Shown here: positions 33,277-43,482 of the stretch, one piece after another
Position numbering within the stretch: the stretch's first letter is position 1
How the letters are laid out: each line of letters starts with the position of its first letter
NCBI GenBank assembly: GCA_023512835.1
Contig: CM042092.1
Span: 46,962,400 to 47,026,399 of the forward strand
Origin: Taxillus chinensis
Taxonomy: Eukaryota; Streptophyta; Magnoliopsida; Santalales; Loranthaceae
Direction: 5' to 3'
Length of the DNA stretch: 64,000 nt
Program-made: the position numbers and the translations under genes
Notes under the pieces: model-generated
Database searches by the model: none
Told to the model about the DNA's origin: nothing
What the model saw: only the letters and a program-made list of their open reading frames with translations

Positions 33277-33291
33277 ACAAAGAGGGGCAGT
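33277..33291 (+). promoter_or_regulatory. Polypurine tract of element A
   Basis: ACAAAGAGGGGCAG immediately before the LTR start at 33292; same motif as element B. Confidence 0.75.
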
Positions 33292-36200
33292 ATTGGACCC
33301 CATTTTGTCCGGGTTGGACATGCATATTCATTTTCTGCTTTAGACTTCTTTTCTATTTGTTAACCATTTTGTACAGATAATTAAAGAGACGTGATCGTTA
33401 ATTCGAAAGGCACAATTGTAACGACTTCTTTAAAAAGGATTTCAAATGCTAAAAATCCAGTCCCAAGTGATAGAAAATTAAATTTCAGGATCAGTGCCTT
33501 CGACTGCGCTCAAATCCGAAGGCAAACGAAGAAGTTATGGTCAAACTCGTATTTGGACAGCTAACGGTGGTCAACTAGCAGCCAATATTCAAAACAACAC
33601 TCCGGATTAGGTCACGAACCTTATTTTCTTAACCCTCTCATCATTATGAAAATTTTGACATATATATTGCATATATTTGCTCACAAAGTTTATTTTCAAA
33701 AAAAATCTTCAGTAATAAAGCAATTACGGGACACGCAGTACAGGCTTGGTGCAAAAATAAAATCATTTTAAAATAAAAGGAACACGGGGTCGCTCGTCAT
33801 GACGCCTCGAGTTCAAAAATAATTTTATTAAAATTTTTTTGAAACTCAAGTTATCTTTCCGATCCCAAAAACCTAAAAACACCAGTTAACTGCTACCCAA
33901 TTGAAAAAGTCAAAAACCCTAGCCGCCACCTTCTCTTTTCCCTCCATGTCTTGTCCACATGTCATTGTCTTATTGGTTGAAAGAAAAAAAACAAAATAAG
34001 AAAGCAAAAGCAAAAATAAAAATTAAAACAAAAAAACAAAAAAAGGGCAGAATATTCTCCAGCGCGTCGTCCCTTCTCTCTCCCCTGCGTCGTCTTCCCT
34101 TCTCTCTCCCCTGCGTCGTCTTCCTCATCCACGCCGGACAGCCATCATGCCTACTCCCTCTCGACCATGCCCCTACCTCCTTTTCTCTCTCCCCCAATCG
34201 AACCAAACCCTAGTCTCTTCCCCTATTTAAACACATTGAATCCACCAAACCAAGGGGGCTCTCACGATTTACCAACCTAGATATATTCTCCCAATTTTTC
34301 TTACCTTCTCCTTCTAAAGAGAGTCCCCCGCCGGCCGGAACCGCCTCGCCAGCAGCCTACCATCGTCATACCTTCTTCGTCATCACCCATCATCATCTCC
34401 AATGCAAACCCCATCCAGAAATCACATCGTCCACGATCTGTCCTTTTAATGCGGCAGCCCCTGAACGCCGATCCACGGCGTCGCCACGCTGACTGGCTGC
34501 TGCCGTCGCCTCAACCCTCTACGACGCCGCCATACCAGCCAGCCCATGCCGCCATACCAACCTGGCGCCAACCATTCCAACCATCTCTTGCAAAGGCCTC
34601 CAAACCTGGTAACCCTGTTTAGAGCCTCCAAACGACAAGACGAAGACGAAGCTAGCGGAATTCCAGAATCCAGAAGGAGGAGGAGTTTGTACCACTGGTG
34701 TTGCTGGGTTTTTGTTCACGGTGTTCAACCATCGCTCGCAGTACTACAAGACAAAGACGATTAGGTCTGTTCTATTAACTTTAGGATTTTTTTTGAATTC
34801 CTTTGTGTATGCGTTGTGTCTTTGTTTTGTGATTAATTAATTTTCTCATACCAAATCCATGCCAACATGATAGAGTTTGTCAAAATCGTTTTCTCTGTCA
34901 TGCTTTTACGGGTCCTGTAATGTTACATATTGTTTGGTTTTTGGGTTTTTGTCATCTGGTTTTGCCTATACATTGTCAAAAGGCATTTTTTTCTTTGCAC
35001 TGGTATACGTTTTCTGTTCTCCCCAGTCGCTGGTTTTTATCAAAATAAATTTCTGGTATTGGCGTTTTGGTCTATACGTTTTGTGCAAATCAAAGTCATC
35101 TGTTTTTTTTAATTCATCTGGCTATATGTTTTTAAAATTATTGTGGGTCTTGGCATCCTATTCTCTTTACCTTTGGGGTCAGTTTTAGCCCTGCGTAAGC
35201 TTGCTATTAGTTCTTGGATAAGCTACTGGTTTGGGATCTAAATGTTTTTCGGTTTGCTATTGATTTCACGGGCATTCACCTTGATTTTGGAGCTTCATTG
35301 TATGGTTTAATGTGGCACTTCTAACATTTGTTTTGCAGGTTTTATTTTAACATGTTCTCTTTTAACCTTTGATTTTTATAATTATTTTATTTTGTTTATA
35401 GTTTTTATGTATTTAGGTTTCTGTATTTCATTTATCATAATGGCTTTTAGCCACTTGTAAAATTATAAGCAGTCAAAGTAGTGAAAAAGCGAAAAAGAGT
35501 GTAGAAAAAAGGTGAGATAAAAAAAAAGAAGGAAAGAAAGAAAGTGAAAAGAAAGTGATAAAAGGAAAAAAAAGAAAGAGAAGGGAGAGTTGTTTTTTTT
35601 TCCTTTTATGGATGTCACTTATCACACATAGCATTTTAATTTATAATTGTTCAGATCTTTTTTTTGGGTTTGTTTTTCTTAAAATGTTTTCCCAAAAATA
35701 AAAAAAATAGTTTACTTTTTAGTCAAATCAAAAAAATTGTTTTTTTTCTTTAATAAAATTTTAATTTCTTTAAAGTTTTTTTTAGAAATTCCTTTAATTC
35801 TTTATATATTTTATCAAAAAAAAAACAACAAAAACAAACATACCAACAAATACAAACAACTTTATGTTTCTTAGTTAAACAAACTACATGTTTTCAAAGC
35901 AAGAAGCAAAAAAAAATAGAACAAAATGTTTTCTTTTATATTTTTTTTTAAAAGAAAAAAAAAAGAGGAAAAACTAAAGAGGGCTTTTCGAAAGACAAAA
36001 AATGTTTTCTTTATTTATCTTTTAGTTCATTCTTTAAAAATATTTTTAGCTTAGTCTTTTAAAAGTTTTTCTAGATTGTTAGGTTTTTTTTTTTTGCTAA
36101 ATTTTTTTTTGGTTGTTTTTAAACATAGTACTCAGAAACAAAATGATTTAAACTTCAAGATTCCTTTAGTCTCTTAAATAAATTGGATTTAATTTTCAAC

Positions 36201-36613
36201 TTCAACAAAAAAAATAAAATGGAAAATGTAAAGATCAAGCTGTTAGGATTCATTTTAGATGCTTACGGCAAATTGAATTTAATTTTACTTTAACAAATAA
36301 CTTAGAGTATAACTTTAGGTCATAGAAAATTCAATAGTCTTTTCAATTCATTTAAGCAAATAGTTAAAACAAATTAGAAACTTCTTCATCTTAAGATAGG
36401 TACTGAAAGGGCGTTGTGAGGGTGCTAATCCTTCCTCACACGTAACAAACTCCCGAATCTAGCTCTAGCGATGTAGATAATTTTTAGGTGACCAACTGCA
36501 CCCCAAAAACAGTTGGTGGCGACTCTGTATTTTTTTCATCACTGTTCGGGTGAAGGGTGGGAAAACTGCATCCCCAAAAGCGGGTTTCCCCCAGACGAAA
36601 TCCGGTGATGACA
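33292..36613 (+). repeat. Element A 3' LTR
   Basis: Starts TATTGGACCCC (TG changed to TA) and ends GGTGATGACA at 36613. It matches the 5' LTR throughout; visible differences are mostly single substitutions plus small length changes in A/T runs and one duplicated CCTTCTCTCTCCCCTGCGTC-type segment near 34090. Confidence 0.92.
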
Positions 36614-38229
36614 ATGCTAATGAAGATCACGATCCTACCTGCATGACTGTTAAAATAGCTTGTTTTATGGCATCTATGAAAAATATCTTTTCTAATTGTG
36701 AACTTTAGGGTTTAGGAATTATTTTATCATATATTGTTTGATTGTTGGTGTAGCTCCTAGTATTAGTGCTTCGTCGTTGGAGGATAACATGCAATATTTT
36801 AATGTGATGATTCTTGGTCCAACTCAGTCACCTTATGAAGGTGATTAGTTAGCTAACATTACTTATGTTCAAATATATTCCCTAATGGGTTTGTTATCTT
36901 TTTTTGGCTCTATCCTGTAGTTATGGAATTTAGAACACAATTCAATATATAATAACACCTGCATGTTCAGTATCGTTTCTAATTTTTGGGTATTTTTTCC
37001 ATGTCTGCACTTTACGAAAGCGATGTCTGCTGCTTTGGATTTAAGTGGGTTGCTCGCTAGATTAGTTCATAATTGTGAAAACTATTTTTTGTCTTACATC
37101 TTTATGTTCTGATCATGTTATATATTTGTTAATTTGGTTTTCCTAGATTAGAAGAACACAGGATTTCAAGCTACAAGCTATAATCTGTAAAACGATGATG
37201 GCCCATTTTCCATTTATTCTTGTACTCCTACTTGTATATGACGTTTCACTTATAAAAAAAACTTGTATATGATGTTTCATGAGCATAAACTTGTGTACAA
37301 ATTCTGGAAGTTATATTGATGATTGTCTTAAATTTCTTATTTAAAGGATTTGACTGAATTCACTGAAGCTAAGTGATATAGACAATTGCTTGTAATCCTT
37401 TGTGTCTTGTTATATCCCGAGGTTTGAAGAATGTGTTATTGTCTCATGTCCTCTCCTTTAAAAGATGTCCCCAGATAAATATTATTTCTATGTAATGACA
37501 TTTGATTTTTTTGTTTTTAATGTCTCTTTAGGAGGTGTTTTCAAGTTGGAATTATTTTTGCCATAAGAATATCCAATGGCTGCCTTGAAATTGTTCTTGG
37601 TGTCTTTATATGTGTATGAGTTAATCGTTTTTGTTACTATCTTTTTGCTCTTGTTTAATTACAATTCTTTAATTTAGAAGAACACTATAGTTTTATTCCA
37701 CAGTTTACAATTAATAACATATTCAACTTAGAACATCATAAAATATGCGGACTTGATAGAAAACAACTTTGGACTTAGGATCTTGTATTTTTACAACTAT
37801 CTTATTGACAAGTATAGAGTTGTAATTTTTTTTGCTCCTACTTGACAAGTTATATAATTTGCTCATGTTATTTATTTTTTGTTTTAATGTATTTTTGGTA
37901 ACTAATAATTATTGGTTTTTTTTTTGTAGAATGGTTGAGTGCTTGCAATTTATTTTGGCATGGAATGAAGATGAAATATATTAGGGGTTTTGTTTTAAAA
38001 CATTTTCAATTTTATATTATAATTTGTAAAATATTTTGAACACGGGTGGTTATTTTGGATTGTAACACTTCAAAATACTATTTCTCAATGTGGAAATATA
38101 TTAATAATATTTTTGATGGTTTGTTTTTTGAATATCGGTAGTTTTTGAAGTGTAATGGTATTTATGAATTGTAATCAATAATTGTAAACATTTGAGAAGG
38201 CTTGTCATATTTTTGTGTCATATATTGTA
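36614..38229. other. Flank right of element A, with UBC13 fragment
   Basis: AT-rich DNA between element A and the CACTA terminus. Only the E2 exons at 36754-37590 are recognisable. The rest (about 36620-36750, 36850-37520, 37600-38229) looks like intron or intergenic sequence. Confidence 0.5.
36754..37590 (+). pseudogene. UBC13: UBC13-type ubiquitin-conjugating enzyme fragment
   Basis: Exon 36754-36840 reads NMQYFNVMILGPTQSPYEG, the strongly conserved segment of the K63-type E2 UBC13 (UBC35/UBC36 in Arabidopsis). It has an AG acceptor at 36752-36753 and a GT donor at 36841. The next exon (from 37532, acceptor AG 37530-37531) joins in phase and reads GVFKLELFLP, then a TAA at 37564-37566 where the family has Glu, then EYPMAALK, after which the match is lost near 37590. 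The exons with MANSNLP-type start and the catalytic Cys are absent. The roughly 690 bp intron is kept. It is a DNA-level fragment, not a processed copy, and is not functional. Confidence 0.85.
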
Positions 38230-38580
38230 AGCCTTTTTGGTGTGTTAGGTCTGCTTGGCTTATTGTATGTCGGCCATTTTTCGTAACACAAAAAAGATCA
38301 TATTGTATGATTTTCGACAGCACATAATTGTAATACAATAAAAAGTGTTACGTAGAAAGTTCTATGGTAAGGTTAAAAAAAGCTTAGGAAAATGTTTTAT
38401 AAGACAATAATATGTGTTACTGTATGATCTACCGTAACAGAAGACCGTAACACACCAAAAAGTGTTACCGAAAGATGGAAGACTTTTCATAAGCCAAGCA
38501 GACCTAACACCCCAAAAAGTATTATGGTATCCTACGGTAACACATTTTATGTCTTACTAAAGGCCTGATTTCTTGTAGTG
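38230..38580. mobile_element. Right end of a CACTA (En/Spm) transposon
   Basis: Read on the minus strand from 38580 the end is CACTACAAGAAATCAGGCC, the plant CACTA terminus. Inside are about seven TGTTACGGT-type subterminal motifs in both orientations (38282, 38346, 38413, 38431, 38444, 38462, 38533), the usual transposase-binding arrangement. A 30 bp inverted repeat pairs 38231-38260 with 38490-38520. The element interrupts a copia integrase that starts abruptly at 38581. No left terminus is found, so the element either extends left beyond the window or is truncated. Confidence 0.75.
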
Positions 38581-39608
38581 ATTGTTTCTCTTGCCAGTGC
38601 GAGATATACCCTTGTGGTTATCGATTACTTCACTAGGTATACATGGGTGATGTTCCAGAAATCAAAGGATCAAACCTTTAAACATCTTGTAGATCTCTTC
38701 AACTGGATAAGCAATTCACAAGGACTGAGCATTAAGTGCATCAGGAGTGATCATGATACGAAATTTGATTTTTTCGATATGAGATCATATTGTTCTGAAC
38801 AGGGCATTCAGCACAACTTCTCTGCGCCCAGGACTCGACAATGAAATGGAGTTGCTGAGCGTAAGAATCGCACATTAGTCGAAGCTGGTAAATCAATGTT
38901 AGCAGGGGCAAAGCTTCCTCTCAGTCTGTGGCTGAAGCTAAAGCTATGTCCACTGCATGCTATGTTCAGAACAGAACTCTTATCAATAAGGTTACCATAA
39001 AAACACCCTATGAGATATGGAGAGGTAGGAAGCCGTTAATCTCTCATTTCAAAGCTTTTGGGTGTGCTTGCTACATGTTAAACAATGGCAAAGAGGCCCA
39101 GAGTAAATTTGAGCCAAAATCCGATGATAGGATCTTTGTTGGATACTCTTTACATAGCAAGGCTTATTGTTTTTTCAACAAAAAATGTTTAACAGTTGAA
39201 GAATCTATCCATGTTAATTTTGATGAATCTAACCTTGACTGGTCAAGTGTAGGATCTTCAAATCCAATTGTGCAGGATCATACGGACAAAATTAACTATT
39301 CTCATTTCAGACATGTTCCTGCTGCAACTCCTGATGAATCACCTAGTACCGGTGAAGCAAGAAGAAATGCTACGGATGATGCTTCCGAAGATTCGGACTC
39401 AGGACTTCCACTCAACTCCGGACAAATTGTTACGGACATCCATAACACCGGAGAACCTTTAAGTCCGTTCGGACCTGTTCATACTGAAAGTCACAGTGCT
39501 GAAGAACCTCCAAGTACTTCCGGGACTGTTCATCATACGGATACAATTGGTTCGGAAGAAGCTCAACCAGCCAATGTACAAGATCCACCCGATCTGGCAG
39601 AGCTTTAA
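38581..39608 (+). pseudogene. pol: Integrase of copia element F (5'-truncated, SIRE-like)
   Basis: Starts mid-domain directly after the CACTA end: YTLVVIDYFTRYTWVMFQKS, KCIRSDHDTKFD and NGVAERKNRTLVEAG give the core D and E residues. A TGA at about 38842 and a frame change near 38925 break it. The second part (from 38928) reads YVQNRTLINKVTIKTPYEIW, GRKPLISHFKAFGCACY and FVGYSLHSKAYCFFNKKCLT, then a Ser/Pro/Glu-rich linker to TAA 39606-39608. The order integrase before RT is that of Ty1/copia. The gag, protease and integrase N-terminus are missing; if the CACTA model is right they lie left of the window. Confidence 0.83.
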
Positions 39609-39674
39609 ATCGTTGATTACTCACTACTAGTTGCGCAGAATTATCGGTGGACTCAAAACCACCCATAAGAACAA

Positions 39675-41287
39675 GTGATTGGTGATCTTACTGTTGGAGT
39701 AAGAATGAGGGCAGCCACCTCCAACTTGTGCCTCTACTCATGTTTCCTATCTCAGATAGAGCCAAAGGTCGTGGATGAAGCCCTTCAAGACTCAAACTGG
39801 ATAGACACTATGCAAGAAGAGCTTAATCAGTTCAAGAGGAATGATGTGTGGACGTTAGTATCAATGCCGAGATCTCAACAAGTCATAAGAGTTAAATGGG
39901 TGTTCCGGAACAAATTGGATACTGATGGAATAGTAATCCAGAACAAAATATGACTGGTAGCCAAAGGATATCATCTAGAAGAAGGCATTGATTATGACAA
40001 AACCTTTGCTGCAGTAGCACGACTTGAGGCGATCCGAATGTTCCTGGCGTATGCTTCATATGAAAACTTCACAGTTTATCAAATGGACATCAAGAGCGCA
40101 TTTCTTAATAGAGATCTCCAAGAGGAGGTTTATGTTGAACAACCCCCGGGCTTCGTTGAACACAAGGCTGAACATATGGTATATAAACTACGGAAAGCTT
40201 TGTACGAATTGAAGTAAGCTCCAAGAGCCTGGTACGACACACTGTCAGAATTCTTGCTCGAACACAATTTCAGAAAAGGGAAGATAAACACCACACTATT
40301 TTTACGGATAGAGAAAGATTATTCTCTTATCGTACAAATCTACGTGGATGACATCATTTTCGGATCATCAAATCCGAAGCTTTATGAAGAGTTTGCGAAG
40401 TTGATGACTGCAAATTTGAAATGAGCATGATGGGAGAATTAACTTTCTTCCTTAGGATTGAGGTTAAACAAATGAAGGATGGAATCTTCATCAACCAAGC
40501 GATGTACACACGAGACTTAATCAAGAAGTTTGGAATGCAAAACTCAACTCTTGTGAAGACTCCCATGCCAGTCAGTGCCAAGTTAGATCCTGATCTTAAC
40601 AGAGAATCAGTAAATGTGACTGAATACAGAGGAATGATTGGATCATTGTTGTACCTCACAGCAAGTCACCCAGACATAATGTTTGCAACTTGCATTTGTG
40701 CAAGATATTAGGCGAATCCCAAAGAGTCACAAATGCTTCATGTAAAACGGATATTGCGGTATTTAAAAGGGATAGTGAATTTGGGAGTCTGGTACCCAAA
40801 GGAGTCTAACTTCTCTTTATTCGGATATTCAAATGCTGATTTTGCCGGGTATCGCATCAACAGGAAAAGCACTAGCGGTACTTGTCAGTTCCTTGGAAAC
40901 AGATTGATTTCATGGTTCAGTAAGAAGTAGAATTCCGTATCAACCTCTACTGTTGAAGTGGAATATATAGCTACTGGGAGTTACTGCACACAGCTTCTCT
41001 GGATGCAAATTTAACTTACTGACTACGGTTTCAACATGACATCTATTCCATTATATTGTGACAACACCAGTGTGATTGTTATCAGCAACAATCCGGTCAT
41101 GCACCCAAAGACCAAGCACATTGAAGTCAGGTATAATTTCATCCGAGATCATGTTCTTAAAAAGCACATATCTCTCGAACATGTTGCAACGGATGATCAA
41201 CTCGCAGACATACTCACTAAGCCCCTAGCTGATGCAAGATTCTCTGAACTCCTTTTAAAATTAGGTATGCTTGATCTTACTACATAG
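39675..41287 (+). pseudogene. pol: RT and RNase H of copia element F
   Basis: RT: WIDTMQEELNQFKRNDVW, VKWVFRNKLDTDG, YQMDIKSAFLNRDLQEEVYV, QPPGFVEH and the active site IYVDDIIFGS (near 40340). RNase H: GYSNADFAGY, RKSTSGTCQFLG, CDNTSVIVISNNPVMH and HIEVRYNFIRDHV, ending ADILTKPLADARF and TAG 41285-41287. Stops at 39951, 40215, 40709, 40928 and 41011 all fit CGA, CAA or CAG decay; a frame change lies near 40420. The sequence style is closest to the SIRE/Maximus branch, by eye only. Confidence 0.86.
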
Positions 41288-42443
41288 CTTCTAATTTTTT
41301 TATTTAACAGTATCTTTGTCAGAACATACATTAGGCTTCATGATAAGCGGTAGACACTTACAGTACTTCATGCTGATTATCTTTACTTGTGTCATGCATT
41401 ATGTTTCTGATAATATTCTCATAATTTCATATGGGAGGATGCTTGCGTTTCCCGACTGAAGTCATTTAAGCTAACATAATTAAAGATATATGAATAACCT
41501 CTTTAGGATTTCATGATTCCAATTTTCATTCATTACCACATGTCTAATGCTATTTCATATTGATTGCTCTATTAACATGCCTGGTTGAAGAAATGAAATG
41601 GATTAGCTCGGAATGCCTAGTGGATGAAAACATAGTTGTAGTCTGATCAGCTTCTGAAGTGGAGTTTCTTAAAGGATAGACAACACTATCTCAAGATCTA
41701 AATTCTTAAGTAGGAAATGTCCATCGAGAGAATTGCATGATCTAAGGGGGAGAAAATGCTTTATTAATTACCCAAGTAATACCCCCCTTATATGTCTTGT
41801 GACCTCTTTCCTGGCTGTCTATCTGAGGGGGAGTCTATCACTGAGAGGGTCGCACGATCTAAGGGAGAGCAAAAGTTGTATCTATTACTTTTGTAATGAA
41901 CCCCTGATATGTCTCGGATGCTCCTCCCTCTAAACTCTCACTTCTGGATCTGACTGGGCATACATTGTTGAATCATAATTATGGCATGCTTGGATGTTTT
42001 TCTTTCTTCAACTGTGCATCTTAATCATATAATCATTTGCTTGCTATTGACATGTGTTCTTTTATCCATTCTCACTCATGGATCTTAATTTGGATAAATC
42101 ATATAATTTTTATTTAATCTTAGCTACGTCGTTCAGTAGGATGATTTCGTTATGTTAACCAATATGAATTTATGTGTTTCTTATCTGACATATGCTTTAA
42201 TGCAGTAAAAATTATCATTCATTCGTATGTCTGTGTCTCTTGCATTCTATTTTAATGCATAAGTTCTGTTTCTCATTAGTTTGGATTATGTTGTTCTTCA
42301 ATAGACTATTTGTTCATATCCATACTAATCCCAACCTATTCAGCTTCCTGTTCTTTTAGTTTATCTTTATGACGCTACAGGTTTAGATGTTCTTTGCAAT
42401 TTTACCGATATATCTTGTCTAAAGTCTCGGATTTGAAGTGTTG
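41288..42443 (+). other. Downstream region of copia element F
   Basis: T-rich DNA with three polypurine stretches (near 41738, 41824 and 41861; AAGGGGGAGA and variants), which fit the repeated tracts seen before the 3' LTR of SIRE-like elements. An LTR start cannot be fixed, since no second copy is in the window. No gene seen. Confidence 0.5.
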
Positions 42444-42448
42444 TGGTA

Positions 42449-42666
42449 TGTTGGGTCTCTAACGTCCCATAGATCAATCCCACATCGGTTAGGGCGAACA
42501 TTGAGGTCGTCTTAATGAGGAGGCTTATGTGCACCTTGTCACAACGCATTTTAACGGGTCGCGGCCCGTTAGAAACAAATCCGTGCGGGGTGCGGCCCAT
42601 GGGTGGGTGCGCAAGTGCCAAAGCGGACAATATTGTGATAGTGAGTGCCCTGGCCGAGGTCCAACA
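42449..42666 (+). repeat. TRIM 5' LTR
   Basis: 218 bp, contains TCCCACATCGGTTAGG, a block common in plant TRIM/SMART-type LTRs. It differs from the 3' copy at only about a dozen positions, mostly transitions. Confidence 0.93.
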
Positions 42667-42668
42667 AG

Positions 42669-42681
42669 TGGTATCAGAGCC
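42669..42681 (+). promoter_or_regulatory. TRIM primer-binding site (tRNA-iMet)
   Basis: TGGTATCAGAGCC, exact complement type of the initiator-Met tRNA 3' end, two bases after the LTR. Confidence 0.92.
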
Positions 42682-42718
42682 GGGTCCTCTAGACCGATGG
42701 TGGGATTGGGGGGGAGAC

Positions 42719-42936
42719 TGTTGGGTCTCTAACGTCCCATAGATCAATCCCACATTGGTTAGGGCGAACATTGAGGTTGTCCTAATGAGAAGGCTCATGT
42801 GCACCTTGTCACAACGCGTTTTAACGGGTCGCGGCCCGTTAGAAAAAATTCCGTGCGGGCTGCGGCCCATGGGTGGGTGTGCGAGTGCCAAAGCGGACAA
42901 TATTGTGATAGTGAGTGCCCTGGCCGAGGTCCAACA
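42719..42936 (+). repeat. TRIM 3' LTR
   Basis: Second 218 bp copy, directly after the G-rich tract. Confidence 0.93.
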
Positions 42937-42941
42937 TGGTA

Positions 42942-43364
42942 CTTCTCCTCTCTTCAACTTCAAGACCACAAAGGAATCCACTTCTCTCTTACAGCACTCT
43001 GTTTCTCTAGACACGGTCTACTTTCCATCCGGATGTTCTTACCTCGGATATCTTTTAATTCAGATGATTGTCGGTTCTTTCCTCTGGATTCTTGGAACTC
43101 TCAAGTCGCGATAAACAATGTCTTATTTTATATCGAATGTTTTTGAGGAGGAATAATGATGGTCTATTTAAAATGCAAGTCTCGAGACAAGCAATCTTCC
43201 AATAGAAGGCAAACAGCTGTCATAAATACTTGGTTCTGCTGCCTCCACGTCATCTCTGAATTCGGAGGTGCCCCACTATCAAGACTAATGACATCAGCTT
43301 GTCAAGTGGTTCACTATTCATCTCGCTTAATCCCTAGACCCGCTGACAACCAAGGACTCGATCT
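42942..43364. other. Spacer between TRIM and mobile-domain/Ulp1 gene
   Basis: About 420 bp with C/T-rich patches. No gene or repeat recognised. It may be the upstream regulatory DNA of the gene that follows, or the tail of copia F. Confidence 0.4.
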
Positions 43365-43482
43365 TATATATACTGGACATTCATGCGCAGCATGAGTTTA
43401 CATTTTCCAAATGCCTAAACCCTTGTCGCTCTTTCAATCTCAAAAGACCTAGCCTCCTTTTCCCTCTCTGCATTCCCCTCAA
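43365..43482 (+). promoter_or_regulatory. Putative promoter and leader of the mobile-domain/Ulp1 gene
   Basis: TATATATA at 43365-43372 is followed about 40 bp later by a pyrimidine-rich leader and by ATG at 43483 in the context TCAAATGGC. This looks like a normal plant pol II promoter, so the gene probably was transcribed on its own rather than as part of a retroelement RNA. Confidence 0.5.

Larger units (their letters stand above)
29887..33291 (+). other. 3' region of element A
   Basis: Resumes element A after the nested B. No pol. It holds the GGGGCAGTTTT motif cluster (30280-30615), the hairpin pair (30801-30925), about 1.2 kb of C/A-rich sequence with no clear feature (30930-32200) apart from a short repeated AGATGAGATCTGAATCC (31630, 31691), then the 111 bp array and the polypurine tract. 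I see no supported gene. Confidence 0.7.
835..36613 (+). mobile_element. Element A: Ogre/Tat-like Ty3/gypsy, gag-only, non-autonomous
   Basis: The two long LTRs (835-4161 and 33292-36613) are near-identical in order and content. Between them, once B is removed, lie a primer-binding site matching tRNA-Arg, a leader, a gag reading frame and a long 3' region with tandem repeats. No protease, RT, RNase H or integrase is present. Without the nested B and C insertions the element is about 13 kb. It resembles gag-only LTR elements that depend on an autonomous partner. The first 12 or so bases of the 5' LTR are missing or changed and no clear target duplication was seen (3' flank ATGCT). Confidence 0.8.
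42449..42936 (+). mobile_element. TRIM (terminal-repeat retrotransposon in miniature), complete
   Basis: 488 bp: LTR 42449-42666 (218 bp), internal 42667-42718 (52 bp), LTR 42719-42936 (218 bp). LTRs run TGTTGGGTC to GTCCAACA. The internal part is only a primer-binding site TGGTATCAGAGCC (from 42669) and a polypurine tract ATTGGGGGGGAGAC. A perfect TSD TGGTA flanks it (42444-42448, 42937-42941). It has no coding capacity; mobilised by an autonomous element. Open frames across it are spurious. Confidence 0.95.

Noticed and set aside
41733..41933. Env-like gene after copia F (SIRE elements can have one)
   Set aside because: No membrane or coiled-coil frame lies directly after pol; the later 43483 gene has its own promoter and a protease domain instead.
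42515..43146. Open frames on both strands across the TRIM
   Set aside because: TRIMs do not code; the frames run through LTR, primer site and polypurine tract.
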